NCBI GenBank assembly: GCA_036346395.1
Contig: CM070604.1
Location: 41,877,662 to 41,941,661 of the forward strand
DNA from: Hsuehochloa calcarea
Taxonomy: Eukaryota; Streptophyta; Magnoliopsida; Poales; Poaceae
Reading direction: 5' to 3'
Length of the DNA: 64,000 bases
Each line of letters starts with the position of its first letter. Position 1 is the first letter of the stretch. This document shows positions 23,225-35,858 of the stretch, in pieces. The notes under the pieces are model-generated. The model ran no database searches. It saw only the letters and a list, made by a program, of their open reading frames with translations, and was not told the DNA's origin. A program made the position numbers and the translations under genes.

Positions 23225-24330
23225 AGGGCGAAGGATGGGTGACCCTGGAGCGGCTTCGGGAGTGTGCGGGCTGCACGGAAGCGGACACTGCTATGGCGCG
23301 AGCATAGCGGGAGTGCGCACAGGGAGGAAATCCCGGTGGCGCATCAGGCGCAGCAGCGGCGGGTGCACACAGCGGGGCACGATAGCTCGATGCAGCGAGA
23401 CCGATGCACTGCACGGTGCATGAGACTCTGTGACAAGGATAATGTGATTGTGGTCCGATCTTCTGAAAGGTAGTGATATGTCGATTGTGAAGAACACGAT
23501 ATTGATGATCCAAAGGCTCCGACCAAAACGGATTGAACCTCTTGCAATCACTACACCACTGCTCCGATGGTTATCAACCGTGCCGAACGCGATTGACCTC
23601 GCCAAGAAGGCTATCTCCTGTAAGTGAATTGAGAGGACAAGCAAGAAAGTAGAAGTTGCAATCTAAAATTGTACTACGAATAATGATTAAACTCACAAAG
23701 TGGGGATTACTTCAACCGAACGTGCGGCGAAACTGCTATGCAGAAGAATCTAAAAAGAAACCCGCCTAGAGAGGTGCTGGTTCATAACTATTTATGAGGA
23801 GAATGGGGGAGAGGGAATTTCAGCCAGGGGGTTGGCGCACAAGACAAGGGGTGTGCATAGCCCCTGGTTTTTCTATCCTATTAAATGACCTGTGGGTCCA
23901 AGGGAAGGTGACGTAGCACCTAATGCTCTCGACCTGGAAAAGATGGAATCGACATAAAACTTGTGGCCAAGTTGAAAACGTGTGGAGGAGATCTTGTGCC
24001 GGTGGAATTCCTTTTCTTGGACGCAGAGATATTATTTGGTGGTTGATCTGTTGCTTCTTTTAGCACATGGGAAAATAGGCTTTGATTCTGACCCTTCTAT
24101 GTATTGGCACAGATGACTAGGGCTTGTGGGATCCTCCCTATTATTTCTAAGTAACAAAAGATCATAATTATTAGGTAGTATATCATTCTGCATAGATAAA
24201 TTATTAGCACCAAGAAATGAGTTCACCTCATAATTTAAGTGACGTGCATGAGCTCGTCATAGGACCTTGTAGTTCAGTAACCAGATCTGGAGGATTTTGT
24301 GTAGTGCATGTATCTGAAGGAGTGATCTCC
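23225..24330 (-). mobile_element. Decayed gypsy remnant (pol tail and LTR/leader-like text)
   Basis: On the minus strand, frames around 24330-24030 read GPMTSSC followed by NYEVNSFLGANNL and NNYDLLLLRNN. This resembles the GPMTRAR(A/R) tail at the end of some grass gypsy polyproteins. Lower coordinates show a TATA-like cataaatag (rc near 23792) and leader-like text found next to such elements. Boundaries are not resolvable, and the short plus-strand frame at 23235 is GC-rich with no recognised gag motif. Confidence 0.4.
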
Positions 24331-24928
24331 ACATCAGAGGAGGAGCCTACATGTCGGTGGAATGCAAGATGAGTTGCATGTTGCCAAAGTGAAAGCGTTG
24401 TGTTGGTACTAGGCGGTTGCAGTGCCATATTTGTGTGTGAGTCCGTGGAGTTGAGTCCGGATCGTTGAGAAGATATGTTTGCCATCCTGAATCGAGTTGT
24501 GCAACGGGCGCCGGAGAAAAGCAACCCATCACAACCAAGATGGCCATGGCGATGAACGACACCAAGCTTGCGGTCTCTCCATCTATACATAAAAATTAAA
24601 GGTTGAAAAGAAGCACGACACGACCAGTGAAGCGACGACGATCGGCAGTACACGAGTCTCTCCTCCTAGATCCAACCGAAGAAATAGATCTGAGAAGGGA
24701 CGACCAGTTCTGAGGTGGCAGCGTCAACTCCCAGCCAATCTGCGACTCCACACAACCAAGAAAGGGGAGGTGGACCACACGCACTCGTCGACTAGCGACG
24801 GATGTGAAAAATGGAGGGTGGCCAATAGAGCTAGGGATGAAGAAGGGGGGAAGGAGGAAAACTACTATTATTTACAAATGAAGAAGAAGGGGTGAGTCCC
24901 CCGCCCCCCTCGACTCTGGCTAGACACG
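24331..24928. other. Unassigned stretch left of M1
   Basis: Minus-strand frames of 141, 72 and 62 codons overlap here and match no family I recognise. It may be part of the neighbouring gypsy remnant. The last 10 bases before M1 are its target duplication. Confidence 0.4.
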
Positions 24929-24938
24929 AGGAGGGGAG

Positions 24939-25189
24939 TATTTTTTTAAAAAAAATAATATTATACTAAAAGAAAAAATTATAAAAATAAATAGTCGATC
25001 CAAAAAATAGCAAAATAGGCTACTGTTGCCGATTGAACTGGCGACAAGCTCCAGTCACCAGTTCAACTGGTAACAGGTACCCTACCCCTCTATCGCTGGT
25101 CCATCTTCACATCACGGTTGAGCGGCAATGGAAGTTAAACGATGCTCTGTCACCGATTGAGCGGCTACAATAATCGGCTATAAAAACTC
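24939..25189 (+). repeat. M1 left terminal inverted repeat
   Basis: It begins tatttttttaaaa and shares ataaatagtcgatcc and several gcgaca-containing imperfect palindromes with the right end. It stops where copia C1 inserted. Confidence 0.85.
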
Positions 25190-26934
25190 ATGGATATCAT
25201 GGGGATATACTCCAGATCTTATGATGATGTGACAATTGGCAATGGCGTTTATGGTTTGTCGTTTCACGTGTTTTCGACAAAGTTCAATCTTTGTCGAGCG
25301 AATCGATCGGCCGCCGAGTGGCGATCGACCTATCCATGGCGATCTAACGACCTTGGTGGCAGTCGGACCGGCCAGTTACAGAAAGTGAGAATTGAGCTGG
25401 GCCAAAAACAGTATGCGTAGGCAAGAGAGGGGATTCTATTGCACTTGGTCTCATAATTTTTGAAGTCTCCAGTCAAAAGTTCTATTGGTTTGAAAATTCC
25501 AGTAGGTTTCGGTTTTTCAGAGAGGAAAAATGGCTAAGTCGGTGGCGGTCGGACCGCCCATAGGTGGCGGTCGGGCCGGCCAAGAAGCGATCGAGCCGAC
25601 CACAGGCCGGTCGACCGGTTTTCACTGATTCGTCGGTCTTTGAGGCGGCGATATTCGGTTGTTAGGTCAAAGTCATGAGTTTCGGGGCATATATGTTGCA
25701 TGATGCATGTTTTTACTAACATGGGTCAAGTTGTGAAGAACTTGTTTCCAAATTCGGTTTACTTGTCTATTATTGTGCAGGTTGCTTGGTGGTCAACGAC
25801 GGTCAACGGCGAGGATGATCGGGACTAGGCTTGGAGGCGAGGACGAGCGATCGGCGATGCGGGTGAGTCAATGAACTCAAGCGTGACGCAAGTTGGACAA
25901 GGGTGATCGTTTAGCTAATCCGAGGCGCAAGATGGCGCAAGGGTAGCTAGTTAGGTCAAAGGGATTAAAGACGACGCATTAAAATACGTGCGTAAGTGTC
26001 CCGTTTGTTTTGGGCCTTAACGGGAGCCCAATAGGATCAAACTTCTAGAAGGTCTAAGCCTCCACTATAAATAGGAGAGGGTGGTGGCTGCACCACCTCT
26101 TCGCCTCTTTTGCAATTCTTGTAAACCCTAATTTTCTTAGAGAGAGCTTTTGTGGAGGCTAGGGTTCTTGATGTTTGATGTGATTTTCGTTCTCTTGGAT
26201 TGAGCATTGTCCTCCATTGATGGATTGGCTGTAAGCCCTGATCATATCAATCAATCAAAGGAAAGTTTGATCAATGTTTGTCTCATTGCGTTCTTTCTCT
26301 CTATTTGATGATTTTAGATCTTTCTTTGATCCATGAGTTTTTGCTTGGTTTCTTCACGTGATCTAGCTTGCTGTGACGTGTGGGGATCTATCTGGGATCA
26401 TCTTGATCATCAATCACCCACGAGCAAGAGCTTTGATCTAGTTTTTATTTTGACCCATTTTTGAACACTTCTTTGATCGAACGGAAAAAGATCTTGATTC
26501 CTTCAAGAATTATCATAATATTTGAATGGAATAGGTCCCTGATATCATAGAGAAGGTGTGTTCCAAGTTTTATCAAGTTTGGATTAGTAGATCAAAAGTT
26601 TCATCTATTTGCATCTTCGTCATCGGGGTTGTTCTTCTGTTCCGGAGGAAATCGGTCAGACCGCCCATAGCCACCGGTCAGACCGGTCGAAAATCGATTC
26701 GATCGCCAGTTAGGCAGCGGTCCGACCGCCAGTAGATTGTTTCACTTCAATCTTTGTTGATTTTGTTATATCGCTTTGGGGTTTTTATTGGATTCAATAT
26801 TAGTCTTCTGTTGTACTGATATACTGATCTTCATAGCTTCTATAGCTACAGGAGTAAAGTTTTATTGATCCATTATTTGTGAAAAAGTGAGCGTGCTCCT
26901 ATTCAACCCCTCTAGTCGCCTTTTCGGTCCAACA
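25190..26934 (+). repeat. C1 5' LTR
   Basis: It ends CCTTTTCGGTCCAACA just before the PBS. The start, TGGATATCATGGG at 25191, is confirmed by the related reverse LTR at 58843-60832, whose minus-strand beginning reads TGGAGATCATGGG. From about 25523 onwards it matches the 3' LTR fragment closely. Confidence 0.85.
26065..26074 (+). promoter_or_regulatory. TATA box of C1 5' LTR
   Basis: ctataaatag is followed about 30 bp downstream by the start of a typical leader. The same box is kept in the 3' LTR fragment at 46906-46915. Confidence 0.65.
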
Positions 26935-26936
26935 AG

Positions 26937-26948
26937 TGGTATCAGAGC
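26937..26948 (+). other. C1 primer-binding site
   Basis: TGGTATCAGAGC lies two bases after the LTR and matches the initiator tRNA-Met type. Confidence 0.93.
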
Positions 26949-26992
26949 CCGGTTAGTTCAATCTTGATCTTAACCGGTCACTGAACTTGGCG

Positions 26993-29258
26993 ATGGATAG
27001 ATACTCCACAAAGCCGCATATCTTCGATGGGCACGACTATGCCTATTGGAAGAAATCGTATGCGAGTCTTCCTTGAGAGCGAAGGACATGCTATATGGGA
27101 GGTTGTTCGAGTCCCTCTCGTTTTGCCGAAGTTACTCTGCAAGGCCTGAAGCCCTTTGGCTAACAACAATAAGGCTAACAATCTCTTGTATGGCGGGCTT
27201 GGGAGACAGGAGTATGATCGGATTTGTAATCTTGAGACTGCGCATGAGAATTGAAACACTCACGAAACTTACCATGAGGGTTCGTCCCAAGTCAAGAAAG
27301 TACGCCAAACAGTCTATAAGCGTGAATACAATAAATCCGAGATGCGTCCTGGAGAGAGCATCGATGACATTTTCAGTCGCTTTAATAAAGTGATAAATCA
27401 GATGAAAGCTGTTGGTATTGAATATTCTCAATCTAAAAATACCACCCATCTCTTGGCTGCAATCAACAGCAAGGAGTGTGAGATAAAGGCTACAGCCATT
27501 GAGGAGAACATAAACCTTTCTGATCTGACTTTGGAGCTACTCTATAGCAAGCTCAAGAAGAAAAATATGGCTTTGGTAGTAGACCCGCTCAAGAGAGTTT
27601 CTGATGGGTCTTTTGAGTCTTCTTCTGGATTTTCTCTTGTCGGTTTATCTGCTATTCATGAAGAAGAGTTTGAGAGTCTTCCTGAGGCTGAGTTGGCCCT
27701 CATAGTCAGAAAGGTCACACGAGCCTATAATAATATGAGAAACAGAAATCGTGGAGGTCACGTGACTTGCTATGAGTGTGGTGAGCTTAATCATATACGG
27801 GCAAATTGCCCCAAGCTGAAAGGTAAGAGCAACCACAAGGAGGGAAAGCCAGCTTGGAAGAAGCCTCAATGGACACAAACCAAGGTTTGATGTTGCCAAG
27901 CTAACGAAGGCCGCCCACCGGGTGCTTACCGTTTTTGAGGATCAATCCTTAAGCGATGTAGACTCCGGGAGCGAGGAGGACAAGGAGGAGGAGATCCCTC
28001 AAGACAAAAAGAAAGGGAAGGCCACGAACTTCACCGGCTTGTGCTTCATGACCGACTCCATTGATGACGACAACAATGTAGTACATCCTTCCTATGATGT
28101 CCTTTCTGATAGATGTAAATCTATGTTTGAGAACTTATGAGTCAGGATAAGGCTTTAGAATATGTCATAGCTAGGAACAAGGATTTAGAGTCTCAAATAG
28201 GAAATTTGACTTTAGAACTTGAGAATGCTAAGACTCTTAGATCTGATGAATGTTCATCCTGTCATGCTTTGCATTCTGAATTTGCTAAACTGCAATCTGC
28301 TCATGATATTGCTTTGCAACTACTTGAAAATGCTAGGACTGAGCTTGTTGAGGTTAAATCTACTCCATATAAAAAATGCTTAGAGTCTAGCAAGTTAGTT
28401 GTTTCTAGAGCTGTTGAATCTAGCCTTTGCAATTTCTGCTTAGAACGCGAACATGAAGTCAAAGATATCTTAGAAGCAGCTAGATCTAAATATGCCAGGC
28501 TTAAGGATAGTATTGAGTCTTCTACATGTGTTTCATGTCCTGCCCTTAAACTTGAAACTGCTTTATATAAGGAAAAATATGTTAGAGTCATTAAAGGTAA
28601 AACCTGTGAATCATGTGTTAATCTTAAAGATGAAAATGCTTATCTTAAGGATACCTTAGAAAAATTATCTAAAGGTAAGAAACAATTAAACCTGATTCTG
28701 GATAAGTCTAAAACTCCTTATAAGAAGCAAGGATTAGGATACAATCATGTTCAAAATAATTCTAACCCAAAAGTTGTTCAAGTCTTGGAAAAAGTGTTAG
28801 TTGAATTTAAAACCCAACCTGCAAAAACTGTTTTTAAATCTGCAGGATTTGCCCAGCCCTCTATCAAGTCTAAGGGTGCTTCTTCTAGTGGTATAAAGTA
28901 TCATTGCACCTATTGTAAAAAGGATGGGCATTTGATTGAGTTCTGTTGGCGTAGGTTGAAAAATGGTAAGAAATTTTTTACTAGAACTTCATCTAATCAA
29001 CCTAGAGTTTCTATGAGATATGGTAACATAGAAAAGAACAAACCTGGTTTAAGATCTGTATCACATGCTCATCATCATGTTCCTAGACAGGATAATTCTC
29101 ATGTTACTTTAACCATTGCTTATAACAGAACCTTAAATAAAATCAATGATAGCACTTTTGCTTTGCTTACTACTCGTAGACGTGTGTCTCAGTACTGGGT
29201 TCCTAAGTCTTGTTTAACTAACTCCAGTATTGAGACACATCGTTCTTCTGTTCCTTGA
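26993..29258 (+). pseudogene. gag: C1 gag (long, two zinc knuckles, frameshifted)
   Basis: The ATG at 26993 opens MDRYSTKPHIFDG, the usual copia gag start. The frame is lost within 30 codons and restored at 27342-27890. There the first knuckle, CYECGELNHIRANC, is at 27768-27809 (residues 143-156 of that frame). An acidic linker (27922-28140) follows. A one-base loss before 28137 separates it from a 373-codon coiled-coil segment with regularly spaced Cys/Ser motifs. A second knuckle, CTYCKKDGHLIEFC, is at 28905-28946. The doubled knuckle and long coiled coil are typical of SIRE-like gag. At least two shifts break it. Confidence 0.88.
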
Positions 29259-29292
29259 TTTTTAGGATTACCGCGGAAAGAGGAAGGGCACG

Positions 29293-32200
29293 TGGTTCGT
29301 CGACTCCGGATGTTCACGTCACATGACCGGAGACTCAAGATGGTTCACCTCTTTCACGCGGTCGACAGGTGATGATTTCATCACCTTTGGAGATGATAAA
29401 CAAGGGCGAATTAAAGGAACGGGATCGATCAGGGTGAACGACAGTTTCATCCTCAAGAACGTCGCCCTTGTGGACAAGCTAAGGTTTAATTTTCTTTCTG
29501 TGTCTCAACTTCTTGATGATAGCTATGAGACTATATTTAAGAAAAATACTTGTCGGGTGCTTGATTCAAATGGTGAGCTTGTTTTTGGAATTACTAGAGT
29601 TGCTAGGATTTTTGGAGCTGACTTTTCTGAATCTCTTGCTGGTTCTCTCAAATTCTTGATTTCATCTTCTTCTTCTGAGTTCTGGCTTTGGCACTATTGT
29701 TTGGGGCACATTGGTTTTGATCATCTGACGCGAGTTAGCAACCTTGAGCTTATGAGAGGTTTGCCCAAACTCAAAGCCGTCAAAGATGTTGTTTGTGCGC
29801 CCTATAGGCATGGCAAACAAGTTGCCGCCTCACACCCTTCAGTGACTATGGTCATGACTGACGGACCGGGACAGTTGCTTCATATGGATACTGTTGGTCC
29901 TGCTAGAGTTCGGTCAGTTGGTGGAAAATGGTACATTCTTGTCATAGTCGATGATTTTTCTAGATACACTTGGGTGTTCTTTCTTGCTTCGAAGGATGAA
30001 GCTTTTGAGTTTTATCATGATCTGGTTCTTCGTTTGGCTTCTGAACTTCCGGGTGCTTTGAGAGCGATCCGCAGTGACAATGGCACGAAGTTCAAGAATG
30101 CCTCATTTGCTTCTTTTTGTGCTGAGCGTGGTATTGAACATCGGTTTTTTTCTCCACACGTCCCTCAACAAAATGGCGTTGTGGAAAGGAAGAACAGGAC
30201 CCTGGTCGAGATGGCTAGGACGATGCTAGATAAGTATAGCACACCGAGGAGATTTTGGGCCGAAGTTGTTACTACTGCTTGCCATATTGCTAATCGTGTC
30301 TTTGTGAGACATTCTTTGGGCAGGACTGCTTATGAGCTTCGATTTGGTAGAAAACCCTCTGTCTCACACTTTCGAGTCTTTGGATCCAAGTGTTTTATTC
30401 TCAAAACAGGTAACCTAGATAAATTTGAGTCTAGAACTTTTGATGGTTTATTTCTGGATTATCCTGCACATTCGAGGGGTTTTAGAGTTTTTAATGCTGA
30501 AACTAACCTTGTTCGGGAGACATGCAATGTCACTTTTGATGAGACTAGCCTTGGAGCTAGATCAGATATTTCAGGTGATACACAGGTGACAGAGAGCATA
30601 TTCATAGAGGAAGATGATGAAGGATTTGATGTTCTTCCATCTGCTGCTGCTGATGCACCTATTCCAGCACAAGAACCTGCTGTGACTACTTCGCCTTCAG
30701 ATGAGGCTCCTGCTGCATCTTCATCATCAGCAGTACCTGCGGAGGTCGAAGAGATGTTTTCCTCTCCGGGTGCACCACTTCACATTCAAAGGCAGCACCC
30801 ACTGGATCAAGTAATTGGTAATCTCCATGAGCGAGTCACTCGCTCCAGGTATCATGATCCAAATCTCTATTCTCACTCTGCATTTGTTGCTTCTTTTGAA
30901 CCCCGCGATATATCACATGCTTTATTGGATTCTAGCTGGGTTAATGCCATGCATGAGGAATTAGAGAATTTTGAGAAGAATAAAGTTTGGAACCTAGTAG
31001 AACCTCCTAGTGGACATAATGTTATAGGAACCCGCTGGGTTTTCAAAAATAAACAAAATAAGGATGGTTCTGTAATTAGAAACAAGGCTAGGTTGGTAGC
31101 TCAGGGCTTTGCTCCTGTTGCTAGACTAGAAGCCATTCGTATTCTGCTTGCATTTGCTGCATTTAAGGGTTTTAGATTATATCATATGGATATTAAAAGT
31201 GTCTTTTTAAATGGTTTCATTGAGGAGGAAGTTTATGTTAGGCAACCCCCGGGCTTTGAGAATCCCAAGTACCCAAATCATGTGTTCAAGCTATTCAAAG
31301 CCTTGTATGGTCTTAAGCAAGCCCCTAGAGCCTAGTATGATAGACTCAAGAGCTTCCTGCTTAAGAATGATTTTGAGATGGGTAAGGTAGACAAGATTTT
31401 ATTCATTCTTAGGCGTGGTAATGACTTCCTGCTTGCTCAAATTTACGTTGATGATATTATCTTTTGTGGTTCTTCTAATACTCTTGTTTCCAGCTTTTCT
31501 GAAACTATGTCCAGGGAATTTGAGATGAGTATGATGGGAGAGCTCAATTACTTTTTGGGGCTTCAAATTAAGCAATGCAAGGAAGGGATCTTCATCCATC
31601 AGACGAAGTACATTAAGGACTTGCTCAAACGTTTCGACATGGGTGACTGCAAGCCAATCTCCACTCCCATGGCAACTTCGACTGTTTTGGATCCAGATGA
31701 GGAAGGAGAAGCCGTGGATCAACGCGAGTACCGCAGCATGATCGGTTCCCTTCTGTACCTGACAGGCTTGAGACCGGACATCCACTTCACGGTCTGCCTC
31801 TATGCGAGGTTTCAGGCGTCTCCGAGGACTTTCCATCGCCAAGCCATTAAGCGCATATTCAGGTATTTACACTCTACCCTTCTGTATGGCATTTGGTATT
31901 CATGTTCTTCATCTTTTGTCCATTCGGGTGTTTTCTGATTCTGATTTTGCTGGCTGTCGGTTAGATAGGAAGGGTACCTCACGCACTTGTCACTTCCTAG
32001 GCACTTCTCTTGTATCTTGGTCTTCTAGGAAGCAGTCTTCTGTTGCACAATCCACTCCTGAAGCTGAATATGTAGCTGCTGCTAGTTGTTGTAGTCAGAT
32101 TTTGTGGATGATAACCACTCTTTAGAATTATGGGTTAAATTTTGCTAGTGTTCCTCTTTTCTGTGATAACACTTCTGAAAGGATACGCGGCAATGCTACG

Positions 32201-34035
32201 ATAGCACAAACAAAATTTTTCCGCGCAACCTAGGAACCATCGCAAGTAATAGATCACGAGATTACCGCTAGACGCGCCGACTCGTTGCGGAAGTAGAGTC
32301 GTTGTAGCGAGTTGATACAGTCGTAGTCGTACTCACGACGCGCCTCCTCCTTCGAGTAGTCATACTCGATGCGCGTCTGCCTCTTCGAGTGGTCGTACCC
32401 ACCACGCGACTTCTTCCCCGACTCCGGTGATAAACACAAGTCGCGAATCGTCCTAGTGCTGATGCTTCGCAACAACACCTCCGAGGTATCCACACGTACG
32501 GGGGCAGGATCACCACGCACTGGAGTGCTAGCTCCGGCAGCGTTGTAAAGAAGGCATGGCTATTAGGGTTTCAGGAGTTCTTCCAAAGATCATCCTCTTC
32601 TCCTTCTCGACCCCATGCCACCGCCCCTCTTTATATAGGCATCCATGATGGGTCTCGTACCTGAGGCCCATTAGGAACTCGCGGCCTATACGAATTTGGA
32701 TCACCATCCAAAACAGATCCTTGCCCTTTAAGTGTGCGACCCCACAGGTTCATGTGTAATTGGTTATAACTCGGAAACTCTTTTCCGTTCACTAGTCGTT
32801 AGCGGTACCTAGCAGCACATAACGATTCCCAAAGACACATTGAATATATAGGACGAACCTTGATGTAATATGCTCTATGATCAGGTCCTCGTCACTAACG
32901 ACTAGTTCGTATCTCTATACGACCAGGTTGTAATTGGTCACGACCAGTTCGTAACTCCTTACGACCAGGTTCTTACCATTATGTGATTACATTCGACCAG
33001 TCTACGATCAGCATGTATCTCCATACGACTGGTCCGTAACTGATCGAACTAAGTGACCTACTCATGCATTCTCCTTTGCCTCACGATGTCTGGTTGAACT
33101 CCAGGTGAGATGTTGTGTCATCCATGGACTGTTCAATACTTTCTCGATCGAGTGTCGGATAACATCATGTGGTCGACACTTCGACCACTAGTGGCATGGC
33201 CATGCACTTTCTTTATCCGATCACCACGAGGGGCCCAGAGACATCTCTTCTATTATGTTAGGAGGGGCAAATCTCATCTCGACCAGTCACATCCCTCCGC
33301 ATGTTTCATAGCATACCCGAAAGCTACCTTTATAACTACCCAGTTACGGAGTAGCCTTTGGCAACCCCCAGGAGTGCTATTAGACATGTAGGAAACCATG
33401 CTGATCTCAGGTCTAAGGATTATACATCATCATTACTTGAGACCAACTAATGACACAAAGATTCATAACAATCTCAATAGTGTCTCAATGATGGGTCTAT
33501 CCAACACCATGTTCTCTAACATGTGTTCACATTATTGATTCGATATCTCCATATCTATGACCGTTGAAACCAGGTTATCAATCAATACATGTGCTAGTCA
33601 CATAGTCACTGGTGAATCGACCAGTGAACTCCGATCAGGGATACATTTAGAATGACATCATATAAGTTAAAGAGTTTCACCAACAAGTCACATACTTATT
33701 GATCTATAACAAATGATTCATTCATGGAACACGATAACATATTATCAAAATCATGAACATAATGAAATATCATCATCTCTATGATTGCCTCTAGGGCATA
33801 TTTCCAACAACTTCTGCTATTAATATTGCTAAGAACCCTGTGCAACACTCTAGGACCAAGCACATAGATATTCGCTATCACTTCCTTAGAGACCACATCG
33901 AGAAATGTGATATTGTGCTACACTTTGTAGAGTCCGAGGCTCAACTGGCTGATATCCTCCTGAAGCCTTTAGACCCAACTAGGTTTACCACCTTGAGAAG
34001 CGAGTTAGGGGTAATTTATCCTTTTGGGTTGGTTT
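29293..34035 (+). pseudogene. pol: C1 pol: protease, integrase, RT, RNase H, split by a solo LTR
   Basis: The protease motif WFVDSGCSRHM is at 29293-29325 (DSG at 29302). The pre-integrase box is LWHYCLGHIGF, with one expected His/Arg change. Integrase D, D and E are at 29887, 30076 and 30184, giving DD35E spacing. RT runs from about 30928, with YVDD at 31444-31455. Defects: about 14 residues missing between RLVAQGF and APVARLE, a TAG at 31333-31335 where a Trp codon is expected, a frameshift near 31938, a TAG after MITTL, and the solo LTR at 32176-33809 between the DNTS and AINIAK codons. The terminal RNase H frame resumes at 33815-34035. Confidence 0.92.
32176..33809 (-). mobile_element. 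BARE-1/RIRE1-like solo LTR S3 inside C1 RNase H
   Basis: On the minus strand it starts TGTTGGAAATATGCCC and ends CGTATCCTTTCA. A perfect 5-bp target duplication, acttc, flanks it (32171-32175, 33810-33814). Length is 1634 bp. It closely matches S2 at 2205-3833 in opposite orientation. A TATA box (rc of ctttatatag) lies near 32629-32639. Confidence 0.95.
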
Positions 34036-35846
34036 GAGGGGGGTTCGATCTTTTCTGATCTTACCTTGTTCTTTTGATCTTTTCTTGTTCTTTTTCTGAA
34101 CTTATTGATCTTTTTGGACTTTTTTAGGTTTTTAGGCTTTTTATTGCATCTCATTGTATCATATTGCATTCATATGAAAAATACAACAAGTGGTATGAAA
34201 AATCCAAAAAGATGCATTGTAATATAAGTTTTTTCGCTTATCTTTTAAATTGATGAAGCTTTGCCTATTATCCTTTGGAGCTTTAGTATTTCAATTCTTG
34301 CTCAATGCCATGTCTAGTTCTTTGACTTGCTAGAATTATCATTCTTTTACATGTGTAGCTAAGTCTTTGCTGTATGAGCTAGAACTCTAAAACAACTCGA
34401 ACTAAAAATTGTAATTTGTTGATGTTTTAGCTAGTTGCGTAATTAGTGCTCCTTTTGTGACATTGGCTCTGTCAGAATTGCTTTGTTAGCTCTTGAATCT
34501 AAAATTGACCATTACTTGAGCTTTTGTGTTCTTGAGATTCTAAAACTACTCTTGTGAAAGATGAAAAATCAAGATTGTCTTATGCTTAAATTGTGTCAAA
34601 CTATTCTTACGAGACTGCTTGCAAAGACATGAACTTGGAGATAGTTTGATGATCCAGACGATCTCATGGGGACTGCTTGTCAGAAATGACATGAACCTCA
34701 AAATTTGTCGCCCTGTTAGAAGCTTAGGAAGAGTTTGTGGATGGCTCCTAGTCCAGTATCTTCTTCACTAAGATATACCTTTAATCAACTTCTGGTCGAA
34801 GCTTAGGATGAGTTTGTGGATGGCTCCTTGTCCAGGATCTTGTCACTAAGTTAGATCATTAGTCAACTTCAATATTCAGTGCAAATGAGAAAACTGTTGA
34901 CAAATGGGCTTTTGAGAAATTTGAGCAAAATGATTCAATACATGACCTGATTGACTCTTAATGTGGTCTTTGTTAGATTTTTTATCTCACTTTGACATTT
35001 TGACATGACCAGTTTCACTTTAGGATCCCTGTTGTTGAACTTGCTGAATTTGAAGCTTTGCTTAAAATGATCAAATCTACTGCTTTACTTTTGAGCCTTC
35101 GTGCTTAGTTTTGATATATATGTCTTATCATGATCTTGCTAGCGCTGTCAGGCTTGATATGTTGTTTGTGCAATATTAGAAATGCTGGCTTGCTCTCTTG
35201 GGTAATCTCCAAAGCTTCTTGTAATCAGAAATTGAAAAATACAAAAATGAAGCCACTCCATTGCATTTTATGCATACTCCTTTTTATGCTTCTTTCTTCA
35301 TTCTAAATTTGTTATCTCTGGATGAGAGGAAGGCGTGATTCCTTGATGACTCCATTGTCAAAGGGGGAGAAGATGTGTTAAAATGTGTTAATGCTGTACA
35401 TAGGGGAGAAAATTTTTGGAGAAGATGATTATTTCAATGTTGGGAGAAGATATGTAACAATGAAAAAAAGGGAGAAATTGAAATTTGACATTTTTTGAAA
35501 TCTGTGGATCTTAGTGAGGGGGAGTTTTTGAATGGTATTCTTATTGTCTTATTGATTCTTCTGAACTTGAATTGCATTTATTAATCCTCACAATGATCAA
35601 AGGTCAATTGAACAATTGTTCTTTCATATGGACCTTAAGTGAGATTTTTGACTCTTTTCTGGAAATCAAAGTTTTTATGCTTTCTTTTGCCTTATCTCAC
35701 TTGCCTATGTTATTTTGATGCCAGCTTGGTCATTTTCATTGCTTTTTCTTGCTTATGGACCAAGTTGTGCCTTTGTGCGAAAAAGAAAGTATTTTACTTT
35801 TTAAACCTCCAAATTACATTTTCTGGATTATTGCCAATGTGTTCAT
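34036..35846 (+). other. C1 3' non-coding spacer
   Basis: About 1.8 kb of AT-rich sequence lies between pol and the PPT without a credible gene. It holds two extra PPT-like tracts, aaagggggagaag (about 35356) and gagggggag (about 35517). SIRE-like elements are known for a long spacer of this kind. A near-repeat around gcttaggatgagtttgtggatggctcc occurs at about 34720-34840. Confidence 0.7.
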
Positions 35847-35858
35847 CAAGGGGGAGAT
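35847..35858 (+). other. C1 polypurine tract at the G2 junction
   Basis: caagggggagat lies directly against the first base of the G2 LTR (TGTAACACC at 35859), the place where C1's own 3' LTR should begin. Confidence 0.8.

Noticed and set aside
23154..23644. GC-rich overlapping frames resembling a gene
   Set aside because: No domain is recognised and frames are open on both strands. The region sits right after a copia LTR/PBS and next to a gypsy remnant.
24228..24653. 141-codon minus-strand frame as a host gene
   Set aside because: Its end merges with a GPMT-type gypsy polyprotein tail and no host domain is visible.
32254..32520. Arg/Thr/Ser-rich frames near 3490 and 32254
   Set aside because: They are the same LTR segment of the two BARE-like solo LTRs. 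No retroelement protein lies there, and the frame is low-complexity.
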